Shown: piece by piece, positions 1 to 11,263 of the stretch
How positions within the stretch are numbered: the first letter of the stretch is position 1
Layout: each line of letters opens with the position of its first letter
Assembly: GCF_002208095.1 (NCBI RefSeq)
Contig: NZ_CP017990.1
Coordinates: 4,030,001 to 4,094,000 of the forward strand
Length of the DNA stretch: 64,000 bases
Origin: Enterobacter cloacae complex sp. ECNIH7
Lineage (GTDB): Bacteria > Pseudomonadota > Gammaproteobacteria > Enterobacterales > Enterobacteriaceae
Direction of reading: 5' to 3'
Position numbers and translations under genes: made by a program
Notes under the pieces: generated by a model
What the model was told of the DNA's origin: nothing
What the model saw: only the letters and a program-made list of their open reading frames with translations
Database searches by the model: none

Positions 1-5
1 GATTA

Positions 6-452
6 ATGACTAGCGCTGCTTTAGCCGGACATCCGTTTGGCACCGTCATCACAGAAGAGACCTTAAAACAGACCTTCGCCCCGCTCCAGCAGTGGGAAGA
101 TAAATATCGACAGCTGATCCTGCTGGGTAAACAGCTCCCTGCCCTTTCAGACGATCTTAAAGCGCAGGCGAAAGAGATCGCAGGCTGTGAAAACCGCGTC
201 TGGCTGGGCGTGAGCGTCTCCGGCGAGACGCTGCACTTCTTCGGCGACAGCGAAGGCCGCATCGTCCGGGGCCTGCTGGCCGTATTGCTGACCGCTGTGG
301 AAGGGAAAAGCGCGGCGGAATTGCTGGCACATTCGCCGCTGGCGTTATTTGATGAGCTTGGGCTGCGCGCGCAGCTCAGCGCCTCGCGCGGTCAGGGGTT
401 GATCGCACTCAGCGACGCGGTACTGGATGCCGCACGTCAGGCTCAGGCCTGA
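6..452 (+). CDS. csdE: Sulfur acceptor protein CsdE
   Basis: 148 residues, the usual CsdE length (E. coli 147). CsdE takes persulfide sulfur from the cysteine desulfurase CsdA and passes it on; Cys61, in the context [10 protein letters not shown], is the expected acceptor cysteine. The whole chain is a SufE-like fold. csdA normally lies directly upstream and would be just outside the left edge. The last 10 bp overlap the end of the convergent tcdA, the protein partner proposed to receive CsdA/CsdE sulfur, so the three genes form a functional cluster. The first in-frame ATG is used because the frame has no other good start. Confidence 0.96.
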   Translation: MTSAALAGHPFGTVITEETLKQTFAPLQQWEDKYRQLILLGKQLPALSDDLKAQAKEIAGCENRVWLGVSVSGETLHFFGDSEGRIVRGLLAVLLTAVEGKSAAELLAHSPLALFDELGLRAQLSASRGQGLIALSDAVLDAARQAQA

Positions 453-1249
453 CGTTCCGCCTTCGCCATCATTTTCTTGAGGGCGTGAGACACCGCCACA
501 AAGCCGAAGGAGGCGGTCACCATGGTGGCCGCACCAAAACCTGAGGCGCAATCCATTCGTTTTGGCCCTTCCGCCGTGCTTTTCATCGCGCAGACTGAAC
601 CATCCGCCTGCGGGTAGACCAGCGCTTCCGTCGAGAACACGCAGTCGACGCCGAGCTTGCCTTTGCTGTTTTTCACCACGTTGAAGTCGCTCTTCAGGCG
701 TTCACGCAGCTTGGCCGCCAGCGGATCCTGAATGGTTTTCGCCAGATCGGCCACCTGGATCTGCGTCGGATCGATTTGTCCGCCCGCGCCACCGGTGGTC
801 ACCAGTGGGACCTTGTAACGACGGCAGTAGGCGATCAGCGCCGCTTTTGGCCGCACGCTGTCGATGGCGTCAATCACATAGCTGTAGCCTTTGCTCATGT
901 ACTCCGCGACGTTATCTGCCGTCACAAAGTCGTCGATCACCGTCACGCGGCACTCCGGGTTGATGAGACGAATACGCTCCGCCATCACCTCGGATTTTGC
1001 CAGGCCGACGCTATCGCGCAGAGCATGGATTTGACGGTTGGTGTTGGTGACGCAAACGTCATCCATGTCAATCAGGGTAATTGCGCCAATACCGGTTCTC
1101 GCCAGCGCTTCTGCCGCCCACGACCCCACACCACCAATGCCCACGACGCAGACGTGCGCATCCGCAAACAGCTGCAGGGCTTTTTCACCATATAAACGTG
1201 CCGTCCCGCCAAAACGCTGGCGCCAGGCGTCGCTGATTACCACAGACAT
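443..1249 (-). CDS. tcdA: tRNA threonylcarbamoyladenosine dehydratase TcdA (CsdL)
   Basis: 268 residues of an E1-like (ThiF/MoeB) adenylating enzyme. The family dehydrates N6-threonylcarbamoyladenosine at tRNA position 37 to its cyclic form, using ATP. Visible features are the nucleotide-binding [13 protein letters not shown] stretch near residue 37, the acidic turn LIDMDDV, and the conserved DAIDSVRPK and [11 protein letters not shown] segments. A hydrophobic C-terminal tail is present as in the membrane-associated E. coli enzyme. It converges on csdE and shares 10 bp with it. Its upstream neighbour mltA is separated by a strong terminator, so it is probably transcribed alone. Confidence 0.96.
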   Translation of the reverse strand: MSVVISDAWRQRFGGTARLYGEKALQLFADAHVCVVGIGGVGSWAAEALARTGIGAITLIDMDDVCVTNTNRQIHALRDSVGLAKSEVMAERIRLINPECRVTVIDDFVTADNVAEYMSKGYSYVIDAIDSVRPKAALIAYCRRYKVPLVTTGGAGGQIDPTQIQVADLAKTIQDPLAAKLRERLKSDFNVVKNSKGKLGVDCVFSTEALVYPQADGSVCAMKSTAEGPKRMDCASGFGAATMVTASFGFVAVSHALKKMMAKAERQA

Positions 1250-1263
1250 AAGACCTCAGATGT

Positions 1264-1289
1264 AAAAAGGGTGAGGTTTTCCTCACCCT
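1264..1289 (-). terminator. Rho-independent terminator after mltA
   Basis: A perfect 9-bp stem (AGGGTGAGG / CCTCACCCT) with a 4-base loop is followed on the minus strand by a run of five T. It sits just past the mltA stop codon and upstream of tcdA, so it isolates the two minus-strand genes. Confidence 0.85.
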
Positions 1290-1324
1290 GAACAGTAATC
1301 CGTATTGTGCTCAGAATATCACAA

Positions 1325-2422
1325 TCAGCCGCTGAATACGTTTCCAGCACCTGGCGCCGCCTTCAGTACCCACACGCGTCCGTAGTGGTTATACCAGCCC
1401 GCGCGATGGCCTGCGTCAGGGCCAATACCCTGATAGATGTCGAAGTGCTGGCCTTTAATTGCCCCGCCGACGTCCAGCGCCACCATCAGACGCAGCTCAT
1501 ACTGACCGTTGAACTTGCCGTTATTGTCCAGCAGAGGGACTTCAGCCAGCAGCGTGGTGCCTGCAGGAATAATCGAACGATCCGATGCTACCGACGCGCG
1601 GCCAATCAGGGGAACTGCACTCGCCCCTTTCACCGGCGCGAAGTTTTGCGGTTTGAAGAAGACGAACGACGGGTTCTGCTCCAGCAGCTCGCGCACCTCG
1701 GCTTCGCTGTGTTTCTCGCCCCACTCGCGGATCGCCTGCATCGACATATCTTCTTTCTTCACTTCGCCGCGGTCGATCAGCACCTTACCGATACTGCGAT
1801 AGGCGTGGCCGTTTTTACCGGAATAGCTGAAGAAGTTAAGCGGCGACCCGTCGCCAAAATCAATGTAGCCGCTGCCCTGAACGTCCATGATGAAGTTATC
1901 CATCAGGGAGTTGCTGTAGGCCAGAACGTAGTTTTCGCTTAGCGCACCGGCGTAGATCTCAGCGCGAGACGGCAGACGACCGCGTTTTGGCGGCATACGG
2001 TAGATAGGGTACTGGAACTCGCCCTGACGCGAGTGCCGTGCCTGGATAACCGGGGTGTAGTAGCCGGTAAACTGGACGTTGCCGTAGTTATCGGCCCCTT
2101 CCATCTGCCAGGCGTCGATACCAAACTGGCGCATGTTGCGCGTATCGCCGCCTGCTTTCAGCCAGTCCTGGACCGCGTTATACACGCTACTCTGGGTACC
2201 ATACAGACGCGGCGACGCGTTGCGGATCTGGTAGACCTGCTCGGAGAAATCACCGGCATTAATCGGTGCGCCGACGGCATCAGGCTGATTAACTAAAGAG
2301 AAAGGCTGGGATAACTTCCCGTCTTTATACTGTTGACCGCGATCGGTCGGTTTGGAAGAACAGGCCGCAAGAATCGCTACCATTGCGCCCGCCATCAGAT
2401 ACTTCGCCCAACGTCCTTTCAT
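1325..2422 (-). CDS. mltA: Membrane-bound lytic murein transglycosylase A
   Basis: 365 residues, the same as E. coli MltA. The signal peptide ends in a lipobox LAAC with Cys21 as the lipidated residue, followed by SSK (no Asp at +2), consistent with an outer membrane lipoprotein. The body has the MltA barrel and the C-terminal 3D domain, where the segment VALDVGGAIKG carries the aspartate expected to act in catalysis. The enzyme cleaves the MurNAc-GlcNAc bond of murein, giving 1,6-anhydro ends. It is transcribed divergently from the initiator tRNA cluster. Confidence 0.96.
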   Translation of the reverse strand: MKGRWAKYLMAGAMVAILAACSSKPTDRGQQYKDGKLSQPFSLVNQPDAVGAPINAGDFSEQVYQIRNASPRLYGTQSSVYNAVQDWLKAGGDTRNMRQFGIDAWQMEGADNYGNVQFTGYYTPVIQARHSRQGEFQYPIYRMPPKRGRLPSRAEIYAGALSENYVLAYSNSLMDNFIMDVQGSGYIDFGDGSPLNFFSYSGKNGHAYRSIGKVLIDRGEVKKEDMSMQAIREWGEKHSEAEVRELLEQNPSFVFFKPQNFAPVKGASAVPLIGRASVASDRSIIPAGTTLLAEVPLLDNNGKFNGQYELRLMVALDVGGAIKGQHFDIYQGIGPDAGHRAGWYNHYGRVWVLKAAPGAGNVFSG

Positions 2423-2589
2423 TATATCTCGTCTTTAAGTTGCCCATTTCCGCGTGATGAAGATAACAAACCGCCAGGGCTAATGAAATGCGATCGCATG
2501 CCCTTTGGCAAATTTTGCGCAAAAAATAGTCCAAACAGAGCCATGTCGTTCAATTTGCATACAAAATCATGATTTATGTGAAAAAGGGG

Positions 2590-2617
2590 TTGCATCACAA
2601 ACCTATCCGAGTATAGT
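2590..2617 (+). promoter_or_regulatory. Promoter of the initiator tRNA cluster
   Basis: TTGCAT (2590-2595) and TATAGT (2612-2617) are separated by 16 bp and followed by a GC-rich discriminator, as is typical of stringently controlled stable RNA promoters. The first tRNA starts 14 bp after the -10 box. Confidence 0.7.
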
Positions 2618-2630
2618 GCGCATCCACGGA

Positions 2631-2707
<77 letters not shown>

Positions 2708-2751
2708 ATTAAAATTTGATGAAGTATCTTCTACGACTGTAGAAAGACGGA

Positions 2752-2828
<77 letters not shown>

Positions 2829-2872
2829 ATCAAATTTGAAGAAGTAAGTTTCTACACGAGTAGAAAGACGGA

Positions 2873-2949
<77 letters not shown>

Positions 2950-2965
2950 ACACTTCTAAAACAAT

Positions 2966-2989
2966 AAACACCCTCAAGGGTGTTTTTTT
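2966..2989 (+). terminator. Terminator of the tRNA-fMet operon
   Basis: An 8-bp stem AAACACCC / GGGTGTTT with a TCAA loop runs into a T tract on the plus strand, directly after the third tRNA. Confidence 0.9.
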
Positions 2990-3036
2990 GTATCTGTCGT
3001 TTGTGAATTTGCCGGGCGTTTACCCGGCTGAAAGCG

Positions 3037-4290
3037 TTATCCGCGTCGCGCCAGCGTCGCCCCGTCAGAGAAATACGCCCGTATCCCCGCCAGAATCGAC
3101 TCCGCAACCTCCTGCTGGAATTTTGCCGTCTTGAGCTTACGCTCCTCTTCGACGTTACTGATAAACGCGGTTTCGACCAGGATGGACGGGATATCCGGTG
3201 CTTTGAGTACCGCAAACCCGGCCTGTTCAACGCTGTTTTTATGCAGCTTATTGATGTTGCCCAGCTTGCCCAGCACCGCTTTACCAAACTTCAGGCTGTC
3301 GTTAATGGTCAGCGACTGCACCATATCGAACATAGTGTGGTCGACGTAGCGGTCACCGCTTTTGCTCACGCCGCCAATCAGGTCAGAGGCGTTCTGGGTG
3401 TCAGCCAGATATCTTGCTGCGGTACTGGTCGCGCCTTTGGTTGAGAGCGCGAACACCGACGAGCCGCTTGGCTGGCGGCTGGTAAAGGCATCCGCATGGA
3501 TCGACACGAACAAATCGGCGCGCTGCTTCTGCGCTTTCGCCACCCGGACCTTCAGCGGAATAAAGATATCTTCATTGCGCGTCATATAGGCGCGCATATT
3601 ACCTTCTTTATCAATCAACGCCTTCAGGCGGCGGGCAATTTGCAGCACAACGTCTTTTTCACGCGTGCGGTATTTCCCCACCGCGCCGGAGTCTTCACCG
3701 CCGTGTCCGGGATCGAGCATGATCACAATCGGACGATCGCGCCCTGCTTTCCCCGGCTGCGGACCGCTTTGCGCAGGTGGAACCTGACGCTGCAAGTCGC
3801 CCTTGTTGTAATCCTCCAGCAGGGCAAGAAGCGGATCCTGAATATCCGTTGCGTTGGCCGGGTAGAGATCCATCACCAGGCGCTCTTTAAACGTCGCAAC
3901 GGGCGCCAGGGCAAACAGCTGCGGCTTAACGTTCTGCTTCAGTTCAAACACCATGCGCACGGTTTGCGGATCAAACTGCCCGACGCGAGCCGATTTAATA
4001 AACGGATCGTCACCGCGGATCTGCGCCGCCATCCCTTTCAGCACGGAGTTGAGGTTAACGCCTTCGAGATCCACCACCACGCGTTCCGGGTTGCTGAGGG
4101 CAAATTGCTTATATTTCAGCACGCGATTGGATTCGACCGTCACGCGCGTATAGGTCGACGACGGCCAGACGCGCACCGCCACCACCTGACTCGTGGCGGC
4201 AAGACCGACCTGACTGACGCTAAGCAACCACATTGCCCCGGCCCCTTTTAACAAACGGCGGCGGCTTATTGCTGAATTGGATCCCGACAT
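3037..4290 (-). CDS. amiC: N-acetylmuramoyl-L-alanine amidase AmiC
   Basis: 417 residues from the start chosen here, equal to E. coli AmiC. An upstream in-frame ATG would add 28 residues and bury the signal peptide, so it was rejected. The twin-arginine signal (SRRRLLKG, residues 9-16) directs Tat export. An AMIN domain follows (septal targeting), then a proline-rich linker and the zinc amidase domain with [20 protein letters not shown] and [10 protein letters not shown] holding the metal ligands. The periplasmic enzyme cuts the amide between MurNAc and L-Ala during daughter cell separation and is activated by NlpD. It is divergent from argA. Confidence 0.96.
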   Translation of the reverse strand: MSGSNSAISRRRLLKGAGAMWLLSVSQVGLAATSQVVAVRVWPSSTYTRVTVESNRVLKYKQFALSNPERVVVDLEGVNLNSVLKGMAAQIRGDDPFIKSARVGQFDPQTVRMVFELKQNVKPQLFALAPVATFKERLVMDLYPANATDIQDPLLALLEDYNKGDLQRQVPPAQSGPQPGKAGRDRPIVIMLDPGHGGEDSGAVGKYRTREKDVVLQIARRLKALIDKEGNMRAYMTRNEDIFIPLKVRVAKAQKQRADLFVSIHADAFTSRQPSGSSVFALSTKGATSTAARYLADTQNASDLIGGVSKSGDRYVDHTMFDMVQSLTINDSLKFGKAVLGKLGNINKLHKNSVEQAGFAVLKAPDIPSILVETAFISNVEEERKLKTAKFQQEVAESILAGIRAYFSDGATLARRG

Positions 4291-4467
4291 GCTTCTCCCG
4301 AGCAAGAACACTGACTGATATACAAAATGTCCAGATTGACCGAAAACTTTAACGAATGACGCATAAACTGTCATCTATAAAAGGGTAAACAATCATACGC
4401 TAACGCACGGATTACTTACCAATTTCTGTGGGTCGCGGAAAATTTGCACTTGCACACGCGACCACAA

Positions 4468-4504
4468 TCGAATAAAAATACAGAAATTACGAATAAACAT
4501 TCAT
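4468..4504 (+). promoter_or_regulatory. Tandem ARG boxes (ArgR operator) before argA
   Basis: Two ArgR-like half operators, tcGAATaaaAATaCAg (4468-4483) and acGAATaaacATTCAt (4489-4504), match the NTGAATWWWWATTCAN consensus and start exactly 21 bp apart, the spacing known for ArgR hexamer sites. They lie 14 bp before the argA start, so the arginine-bound repressor should block transcription initiation. Confidence 0.8.
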
Positions 4505-4517
4505 TAAGGGTTGTGCC

Positions 4518-5849
4518 ATGGTGAAGGAACGTAGAACCGAACTGGTCCAGGGATTCCGCCATTCTGTTCCCTATATCAACGCCCATCGGGGAAAAACGTT
4601 TGTCATCATGCTTGGCGGCGAAGCCATTGAGCATGAAAATTTTTCCAGCATCGTCAATGACATTGGCCTGCTGCACAGCCTCGGGATCCGCCTGGTGGTG
4701 GTGTATGGCGCGCGTCCGCAGATCGACGCCAACCTGGCCGCTCACCACCACGAGCCGATTTACCACAAACACACCCGCGTCACCGATGCCAAAACCCTGG
4801 AGCTGGTGAAACAGGCGGCGGGTCTGCTGCAGCTGGATATTACCGCGCGTCTCTCCATGAGCCTGAACAATACGCCGCTGCAGGGGGCGCATATCAACGT
4901 CGTGAGCGGCAACTTTATCATTGCCCAGCCGCTCGGCGTGGACGATGGCGTGGATTACTGCCACAGCGGCCGTATCCGTCGTATTGATGAGGAAGCTATT
5001 CACCGCCAGCTGGACAGCGGCGCCATCGTTCTGATGGGCCCGGTCGCCGTTTCCGTGACCGGCGAAAGCTTTAACCTGACGTCCGAAGAGATCGCCACGC
5101 AGCTGGCGATCAAGCTGAAGGCGGAAAAAATGATTGGGTTCTGCTCCTCCCAGGGCGTCGTGGACGCTGAAGGAACAATCGTACCGGAACTCTTCCCGAA
5201 TGAAGCCCAGGCCCGCGTGGAAGCGCTGGAAGCCGAAGGTGATTACCACTCCGGCACCGTCCGCTTCCTGCGTGGCGCCGTGAAGGCCTGCCGCAGCGGC
5301 GTGCGCCGCAGCCACCTGATCAGCTATCAGGAAGACGGGGCCCTGCTGCAGGAGCTATTCTCCCGCGACGGTATTGGTACGCAGATTGTGATGGAGAGTG
5401 CGGAGCAGATCCGCCGCGCCACCATCAATGACATCGGCGGCATTCTGGAGCTGATCCGCCCGCTGGAACAGCAGGGTATTCTGGTGCGTCGCTCACGCGA
5501 ACAGCTGGAGATGGAGATCGACAAATTCACCATTATTCAGCGCGATAACCTGACCATTGCCTGCGCCGCGCTCTATCCGTTCCCGGAAGAGAAGATCGGT
5601 GAAATGGCCTGCGTGGCGGTGCATCCTGATTACCGTAGCTCTTCACGCGGCGAAATGCTGCTTGAACGCGTGGCGGCACAGGCGCGCCAGATGGGGCTAA
5701 GCAAGCTGTTCGTCCTGACGACGCGCAGCATTCACTGGTTCCAGGAGCGCGGATTCACGCCGGTGGATATCGATTCTCTGCCGGAAACGAAGAAAGAGAT
5801 GTACAACTATCAGCGTCGTTCAAAGGTGCTGATGGCTGACCTGGGATAA
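4518..5849 (+). CDS. argA: Amino-acid N-acetyltransferase (N-acetylglutamate synthase)
   Basis: 443 residues, the E. coli length. Residues 1 to about 280 form the amino-acid-kinase-like domain that binds arginine as feedback inhibitor ([26 protein letters not shown]). The C-terminal GNAT domain from about 295 carries the acetyl-CoA loop [18 protein letters not shown]. It makes N-acetylglutamate from glutamate and acetyl-CoA, the first step of arginine synthesis. ATG at 4518 follows AAGGG at a suitable distance. Repression is expected through the two ARG boxes immediately upstream. Confidence 0.97.
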   Translation: MVKERRTELVQGFRHSVPYINAHRGKTFVIMLGGEAIEHENFSSIVNDIGLLHSLGIRLVVVYGARPQIDANLAAHHHEPIYHKHTRVTDAKTLELVKQAAGLLQLDITARLSMSLNNTPLQGAHINVVSGNFIIAQPLGVDDGVDYCHSGRIRRIDEEAIHRQLDSGAIVLMGPVAVSVTGESFNLTSEEIATQLAIKLKAEKMIGFCSSQGVVDAEGTIVPELFPNEAQARVEALEAEGDYHSGTVRFLRGAVKACRSGVRRSHLISYQEDGALLQELFSRDGIGTQIVMESAEQIRRATINDIGGILELIRPLEQQGILVRRSREQLEMEIDKFTIIQRDNLTIACAALYPFPEEKIGEMACVAVHPDYRSSSRGEMLLERVAAQARQMGLSKLFVLTTRSIHWFQERGFTPVDIDSLPETKKEMYNYQRRSKVLMADLG

Positions 5850-5858
5850 TACAACGCT

Positions 5859-5886
5859 TGCCGGGTAGCGCTGCGCGTACCCGGCC
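5859..5886. repeat. REP-like palindrome
   Basis: TGCCGGGTA / TACCCGGCC arms around a GC-rich loop (GCGCTGCGCG) lie between the convergent argA and recD ends. The form is that of a REP/PU unit of enterobacteria, which can protect 3' mRNA ends and bind gyrase. Confidence 0.55.
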
Positions 5887-5903
5887 TGGATCTCTGGCGT
5901 TGT

Positions 5904-7724
5904 TCAGAGTGACTCAAATATCGCGCCCAGCCCGCTTCGGCGTTCCGTTCGGGTGGCGATCGCCTGCACCAGCACCCGTTCATCGGTATAGAGCGACAGG
6001 CGCTGACGCGCGCGCGTAATGGCGGTATAGATCAGCTCGCGGGTAACGACGGGTGAAAGCTGCGTGGGCAGGATCAGCGCCGCATGGTTAAACTCGGAGC
6101 CCTGGGATTTATGCACCGTCATCGCCCAGGCGGTTTCATGCTCGGGTAAACGGCTGGGCTGGAAGGACTTCACGCTCCCGTCCGGCATCTGGAACCAGAC
6201 GCGCAGGCCCTGACCGCAGTCGAGCGCAATCCCGATATCCCCATTAAACAACCCCAGCGCGCTGTCGTTGCGGGAGATCATCACCGGTCGCCCTTCATAC
6301 CAGCGCGAGTGCGGGGTACGGTTAATTTTGCGTTTTTGCGCCAGCAGCTGTTCCAGCCTGTCGTTGAGACCCCGGACGCCAAAGGGGCCTTCCCTCAGCG
6401 CACAGAGCAGCTGATACTCGCCAAACGCGGCAATGACCTGCTCCGGCGTACTTTGCTGTTGTACGCCCGTCAGAAAGTGCTGGTACCCCTGCAGGGCGTC
6501 GTCCAGCATCGCCTGATACTCTTCCCCGCTTTGCAGCGATTTTTTCTCTATATCCGTAAAGGTACCGTCAAACACCGCAGTGGTGGTGCGCCGGTCGCCC
6601 CGGTTCACCGCTGCCGCAAGCTGGCCGATGCCGGAGTCGCTGCCGAAACGGTAGCTTTTTTGCAGCAGACACAGGCTGTCGCGCAGCGCCCCTGCCAGCG
6701 AATGGTTTTCAGAGGTGAGCGAACATCCGGTGAGACGGGCTAACTCCTGCGCGCGTTCAGCGGTATATCCCAGGCTGGCATAGGTGCAGATATCCCCCAA
6801 TACGGCTCCCGCCTCAACGGAGGCAAGCTGGTCGCGATCGCCGAGGAAAATGACACGCGCGTGCGGCGGTAGCGCATCGATCAAACGCGACATCATAGTC
6901 AGGTCAATCATCGACGCTTCATCCACCACCAGCACGTCAAGGTGCAATGGATTACCGGCATGATAGCGCAGACGCTGGCTACCCGGCTGTGCGCCAAGCA
7001 AACGGTGCAGCGTGCTGGCTTCATTGGGGAAAAGCGCAAGCTGCTCCCCGGTTAGCGGCAGCTTTTGCAGCGCGCCGCCTAACGACTCCGTCAGACGTGC
7101 CGCGGCTTTACCGGTGGGGGCCGCCAGGCGAATACGGCACTTTTGCTCACCCGAGAGCTGAATCAGCGCGGCAAGCAGTTTTGCCACGGTGGTCGTTTTC
7201 CCGGTGCCCGGGCCGCCAGAAATCACCGAGATCCGTCGCGTTAAGGCCACGGCTGCCGCCACTTTCTGCCAGTCTGTCGCGTCGTCAGCGGTAAACAGCG
7301 TATCCAGCGTTTGCCGGAGCTGCGCTTCATCGCAGGGAAGCGGGGCGTTAGTCTCGCTGAAGAAGCGCGCTACCGTCAGTTCGTTACGCCACAGCCGGTT
7401 AAGATACAAACGCTCGCCGACAAGGATCATTGGCGTCCCGGTATCGGCTCCGCTCACGGCAGGCGAGCCGAGTAATATCCCCTGCCAGTCCACTGCGTCA
7501 CCCAGCAGCGCGAAACACGCCTGTAAAGCCGGAGGCATTTTCTCATCCACCGCCAGACGCGACAGCGGCAGACATACGTGCCCTTCCCCAGCGTCTTTAC
7601 TCAGAATGGCGGCGGCAAGCATGACGGCAGGCTCCTCGCCTGCCACCATCATGGCGAACTGCACATCCAGGTGACGCAATAATCGTTGTTCAACCGCGTC
7701 CAGCAGTAGCGCCTGCATCGTCAT
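5904..7724 (-). CDS. recD: Exodeoxyribonuclease V alpha subunit RecD
   Basis: 606 residues (E. coli 608). RecD is the fast 5'-3' helicase motor of RecBCD. Walker [12 protein letters not shown] lies near residues 170-180, Walker B is [12 protein letters not shown], the arginine/RNA-like motif is [12 protein letters not shown], and the C-terminal motif VI block is [11 protein letters not shown]. The ATG at 7724 overlaps the recB stop by 4 bp (ATGA), so recD is translationally coupled to recB. A second ATG two codons later is an alternative start. Confidence 0.97.
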   Translation of the reverse strand: MTMQALLLDAVEQRLLRHLDVQFAMMVAGEEPAVMLAAAILSKDAGEGHVCLPLSRLAVDEKMPPALQACFALLGDAVDWQGILLGSPAVSGADTGTPMILVGERLYLNRLWRNELTVARFFSETNAPLPCDEAQLRQTLDTLFTADDATDWQKVAAAVALTRRISVISGGPGTGKTTTVAKLLAALIQLSGEQKCRIRLAAPTGKAAARLTESLGGALQKLPLTGEQLALFPNEASTLHRLLGAQPGSQRLRYHAGNPLHLDVLVVDEASMIDLTMMSRLIDALPPHARVIFLGDRDQLASVEAGAVLGDICTYASLGYTAERAQELARLTGCSLTSENHSLAGALRDSLCLLQKSYRFGSDSGIGQLAAAVNRGDRRTTTAVFDGTFTDIEKKSLQSGEEYQAMLDDALQGYQHFLTGVQQQSTPEQVIAAFGEYQLLCALREGPFGVRGLNDRLEQLLAQKRKINRTPHSRWYEGRPVMISRNDSALGLFNGDIGIALDCGQGLRVWFQMPDGSVKSFQPSRLPEHETAWAMTVHKSQGSEFNHAALILPTQLSPVVTRELIYTAITRARQRLSLYTDERVLVQAIATRTERRSGLGAIFESL

Positions 7725-10700
7725 GCCACCTCCTCCGTGCCTGCAGCAAACAGGTTATCCATTTTTTCAATCAGTTCCGCAGCCGGACGCGTGCTAAAGA
7801 CGCCGGAATGCGGGTCGTTAGCATCCACTCCGCGCAGGAACAGGTAAATTACGCCGCCAAAATGCGCTTCGTAGCGGTAATCGGCCATGCGATGGCGCAG
7901 GTAACGGTGCAGCGCAAGGGTGTAAAGCTGGTACTGCAGATCGTAGCGATGCATTTGCATTGCCGAGGCCATCGCGTCCTGGGTGTAGGCTTCGCTGCTT
8001 TCACCCAGCCAGTTTGATTTGTAATCCAGCAGGTAGTAGCGCCCTTCGTGGCGGAAAACCAGGTCGATAAAGCCTTTGAGCATCCCCTGCACCTGGCGGA
8101 AGTTCAGCGGCGGACATCCGGCGGATAACGGATCGTACTCGCGGATCAGCGCATCAAGCGCCTCGGCCCTGAGCGGGCTGGCGATGGGGAGATAAAACTC
8201 CATCTCCACCTGCTTATCTTTGGCGGTCAACTGGTTCAGCGAGATCCCCTGCGTCGTGAGCGGCGCGTGCAGTACCGCGCGGATCCAGTCGGTGAGAACC
8301 GGCTGCCACTGTGCGTCGTAGCCGCCACTCTGTAACATCTTCAGCACCCACTCTTCCGATACCGGCTGGGTAAAATCCAGCTCTTCAAACAGGCTATGCA
8401 AAAACGTGCCCGGCGAGGCGCCGCGCGGGAACTGGTGCGGCGTGAGCACCGGCTCAACAGGTACGCTACCGGCTCCTGCGGCATCCACGTCCAGTTTTGG
8501 CATCAGATCCTGCGCAATACTCTGCCCGTGCTGCTGCAAACCGGAATAGCTGGTGACCCGCCAGTCGTCGGCAATAGTACGTACCACCTGACGGGCATGG
8601 AGCTGTGAGTCACTCAGCTCCGGCATCTGCCAGCGGCTGTTGTCGGGCTGCGACGGAATATGCAGGGCAACATGCTCTGTGCAAAGAGATTCGATGCACT
8701 GGCGCAGGCCCGCCGCGTCTTTGGGTTCACCATGCTGAATAAGCCGCCCCAGCGCGCTCAGATGAAAATCGCTCTCCCCGGTCTTTTCGCCACGGCGACG
8801 GAACAGAGGCGCAACGCCCAGGCTGCAGTGCCAGACCGAACGGGTCAGCGCCACGTAAAGCAGGCGCAGGTCTTCCGCCAGACGCTCGGCTTCAGCCAGC
8901 TCAACGCTGGACTCCGCGTTGCTGAGATCGAGCACCGCCTCAAAAGATTCGCGATCGTGGTAAAAGGCCTGATCCTGCACGCGATAATTGGCGATAAACG
9001 GCAGCCAGACCAGCGGATATTCCAGGCCTTTCGACTTGTGAATGGTGACGATCTGCACCAGATGTTTATCACTCTCAAGGCGCATCTGCTGGCTGGACGA
9101 ATTACTGTTCGGATCGGCAATCTGCTGCGCCAGCCAGCGCACGAGGGCGTGTTCGCTCTCCAGCTGCGTACCGGCTTCCTGCAGCAGTTCGCTGATATGT
9201 AAAATATCGGTCAAACGGCGCTCGCCGCCTGCTGTCGCCAGCATATTCTCGGCAATGTGGCGCTGTGCCATGAGCTCGCGCACCATCGCCATGACTCCAC
9301 GCTTCTGCCATTTTTCGCGGTAGCGAACAAACTCTTCTACCACGGCATCCCACGCGGCTTCGTCATTGTTGAGCGCATCGATATCCCGCGCGTTCAGCCC
9401 GAGCATCGCGCTCGCCAGTGCGCTACGCAGCGTGCTTTCCCGCTCCGGAGCCAGCACGGCCTGCAGCAGCCATAGCATCTCCTGCGCTTCCAGCGTTTCA
9501 AAGACGCTGTCGCGGTTTGAGAGGTAGACGGAGGGGATATTTAGTAACGTCAGGGCGTCGCGGATGAGCGCGGCCTCCTGACGGCTGCGCACCAGCACCG
9601 TGATATCGGATGCCTTTACCGGAGTTGGTTTATCCCCCTTCCACAGCAGCGCTTTACCGTGCGCGCCCGCGCTGAGCCAGTCGCGGATTTGTGCGGCACA
9701 GTGCTGGGCCATGGCATTTTGATAGTCGGCAACGCCGCAGCCTTCCCCGTCCAGCAGCCAGAAGTTCATGGCAGGCTGCGTCTCGCCGTTGAACTCGAAG
9801 CGCAACGAGGCATTTTTCTCGGCAAACTTTACCGGCTGAAACGGGATCTCCCGGAACATAAACGCCGTATCCATGCGGCTGAAGAGCGCGTTGACGCTTT
9901 CCACCATGCCGGGAGAGGAGCGCCAGTTAGTATCGAGAGTGTAGTGCGCGTCAACTTCGCTACGGGCTTTCATGTAAGTGAAAATATCCGCACCGCGGAA
10001 GGCGTAGATGGCCTGTTTCGGATCGCCGATTAATAGCAGCGCGGTACCGGGCTGCTGGCGCCAGATACGGCGGAAAATGCGGTATTGCTGAGGGTCGGTA
10101 TCCTGAAATTCGTCAATCATCGCCACCGGGAAGCGGGTCCGGATCGCGGCGGCAAGCGCTTCGCCATTTTCACTGCACAGCGCCGCATCGAGGCGGCTCA
10201 GCATGTCGTCAAACCCCAGCTCACCCCGGCGGCGTTTTTCACGCGCGACGGCTTCGCGAATTTCCGTCATGGCGCGGGCGATCATCAGATCGTTGAGCGT
10301 TAAGGGCTCAGCCAGCAGGGTTTCAATCGCCACAAACAGGGGATGCTCAGGCACAATGCCGTCGGATTTGGTCCGCTCAACCAGGAAACGCCGGGAGAAT
10401 TTCTCCAGCGCGTCCGGGAGCTGGTAGCCTCGCGTCTCCTCCTGCGCCCAGGCGCTGATCTTGTCGATCCATTTTCCCTGGTTGCCACGGTTAAACTTGC
10501 GTCGGTCAATCCCGGAATTTTCGATGATTGCGTCAATCTCGCCAACGGACTCCATCCATTTTTGCTTGATGTCGGCAATTTGCGCGATGATTTTTTCATG
10601 CCGTGAGGCCAGGGTTTCATCCGCTGGCGGCGGGGATTTGATGACCGGCGCTTCGCCCTGCAGGTAACGATCGATAGCGCGCAGCAGCGCCTCCGGGCCC

Positions 10701-11263
10701 TTCCACAGCGCATGTACCGCTTCGGCGATATCGCGCTGTAACGGGTAGCAGTGGCGACGCCAGAAATCCGCACAGGCCTGATAGCGAAGCACGGATTCAT
10801 CTTCAATGAGCTGCTGTTCAAACAGCATTCCGGATTCAAATGCATTCAGGCTCAGCATGCGCTGGCAAAAACCGTGAATGGTGAAGACGGACGCTTCATC
10901 CATCTGCCGTTCAGCGAGGAGCAGCCACTGGGCGGCCTGTTGCTTATCGGCAATCTCTTCCAGAAGGCTCGCGTAGAGAGGGTTATCCGTGCTCTGACGC
11001 AGACAGGCGATGCGCAGCTCGTGGATATTGCTGCGAATACGGCCCCGCAGCTCAGCGGTGGCAGCCTCGGTGAAGGTGACTACCAGCAGCTCTTCCACGC
11101 TCAAAGGGCGTGGAAAAGCGGCGTTGCCGCCAAGCCCCAGCAGCAGACGCAGGTACAGGGCGGCAATAGTGAAGGTTTTTCCCGTTCCCGCTGAGGCTTC
11201 AATCAATCGTTCACCCTGCAGAGGTAAACGTAAGGGATCAAGGGACTCAGCGGTATCGGTCAT
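7721..11263 (-). CDS. recB: Exodeoxyribonuclease V beta subunit RecB
   Basis: 1180 residues, the E. coli length. The N-terminal UvrD-type SF1 helicase has Walker [18 protein letters not shown] at residues 22-38 and [18 protein letters not shown] as motif II. The C-terminal RecB nuclease domain carries the metal and catalytic residues in [11 protein letters not shown]. RecB loads RecA after Chi recognition and is the 3'-5' motor and only nuclease of the complex. It overlaps ptrA upstream by 4 bp and recD downstream by 4 bp, giving a tightly coupled ptrA-recB-recD unit. Confidence 0.97.
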   Translation of the reverse strand: MTDTAESLDPLRLPLQGERLIEASAGTGKTFTIAALYLRLLLGLGGNAAFPRPLSVEELLVVTFTEAATAELRGRIRSNIHELRIACLRQSTDNPLYASLLEEIADKQQAAQWLLLAERQMDEASVFTIHGFCQRMLSLNAFESGMLFEQQLIEDESVLRYQACADFWRRHCYPLQRDIAEAVHALWKGPEALLRAIDRYLQGEAPVIKSPPPADETLASRHEKIIAQIADIKQKWMESVGEIDAIIENSGIDRRKFNRGNQGKWIDKISAWAQEETRGYQLPDALEKFSRRFLVERTKSDGIVPEHPLFVAIETLLAEPLTLNDLMIARAMTEIREAVAREKRRRGELGFDDMLSRLDAALCSENGEALAAAIRTRFPVAMIDEFQDTDPQQYRIFRRIWRQQPGTALLLIGDPKQAIYAFRGADIFTYMKARSEVDAHYTLDTNWRSSPGMVESVNALFSRMDTAFMFREIPFQPVKFAEKNASLRFEFNGETQPAMNFWLLDGEGCGVADYQNAMAQHCAAQIRDWLSAGAHGKALLWKGDKPTPVKASDITVLVRSRQEAALIRDALTLLNIPSVYLSNRDSVFETLEAQEMLWLLQAVLAPERESTLRSALASAMLGLNARDIDALNNDEAAWDAVVEEFVRYREKWQKRGVMAMVRELMAQRHIAENMLATAGGERRLTDILHISELLQEAGTQLESEHALVRWLAQQIADPNSNSSSQQMRLESDKHLVQIVTIHKSKGLEYPLVWLPFIANYRVQDQAFYHDRESFEAVLDLSNAESSVELAEAERLAEDLRLLYVALTRSVWHCSLGVAPLFRRRGEKTGESDFHLSALGRLIQHGEPKDAAGLRQCIESLCTEHVALHIPSQPDNSRWQMPELSDSQLHARQVVRTIADDWRVTSYSGLQQHGQSIAQDLMPKLDVDAAGAGSVPVEPVLTPHQFPRGASPGTFLHSLFEELDFTQPVSEEWVLKMLQSGGYDAQWQPVLTDWIRAVLHAPLTTQGISLNQLTAKDKQVEMEFYLPIASPLRAEALDALIREYDPLSAGCPPLNFRQVQGMLKGFIDLVFRHEGRYYLLDYKSNWLGESSEAYTQDAMASAMQMHRYDLQYQLYTLALHRYLRHRMADYRYEAHFGGVIYLFLRGVDANDPHSGVFSTRPAAELIEKMDNLFAAGTEEVA

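Noticed and set aside
9042..9353. Frames inside recB on both strands
   Set aside because: Shadow frames of a GC-rich conserved gene, like many others in recC, ptrA and the transporter genes.
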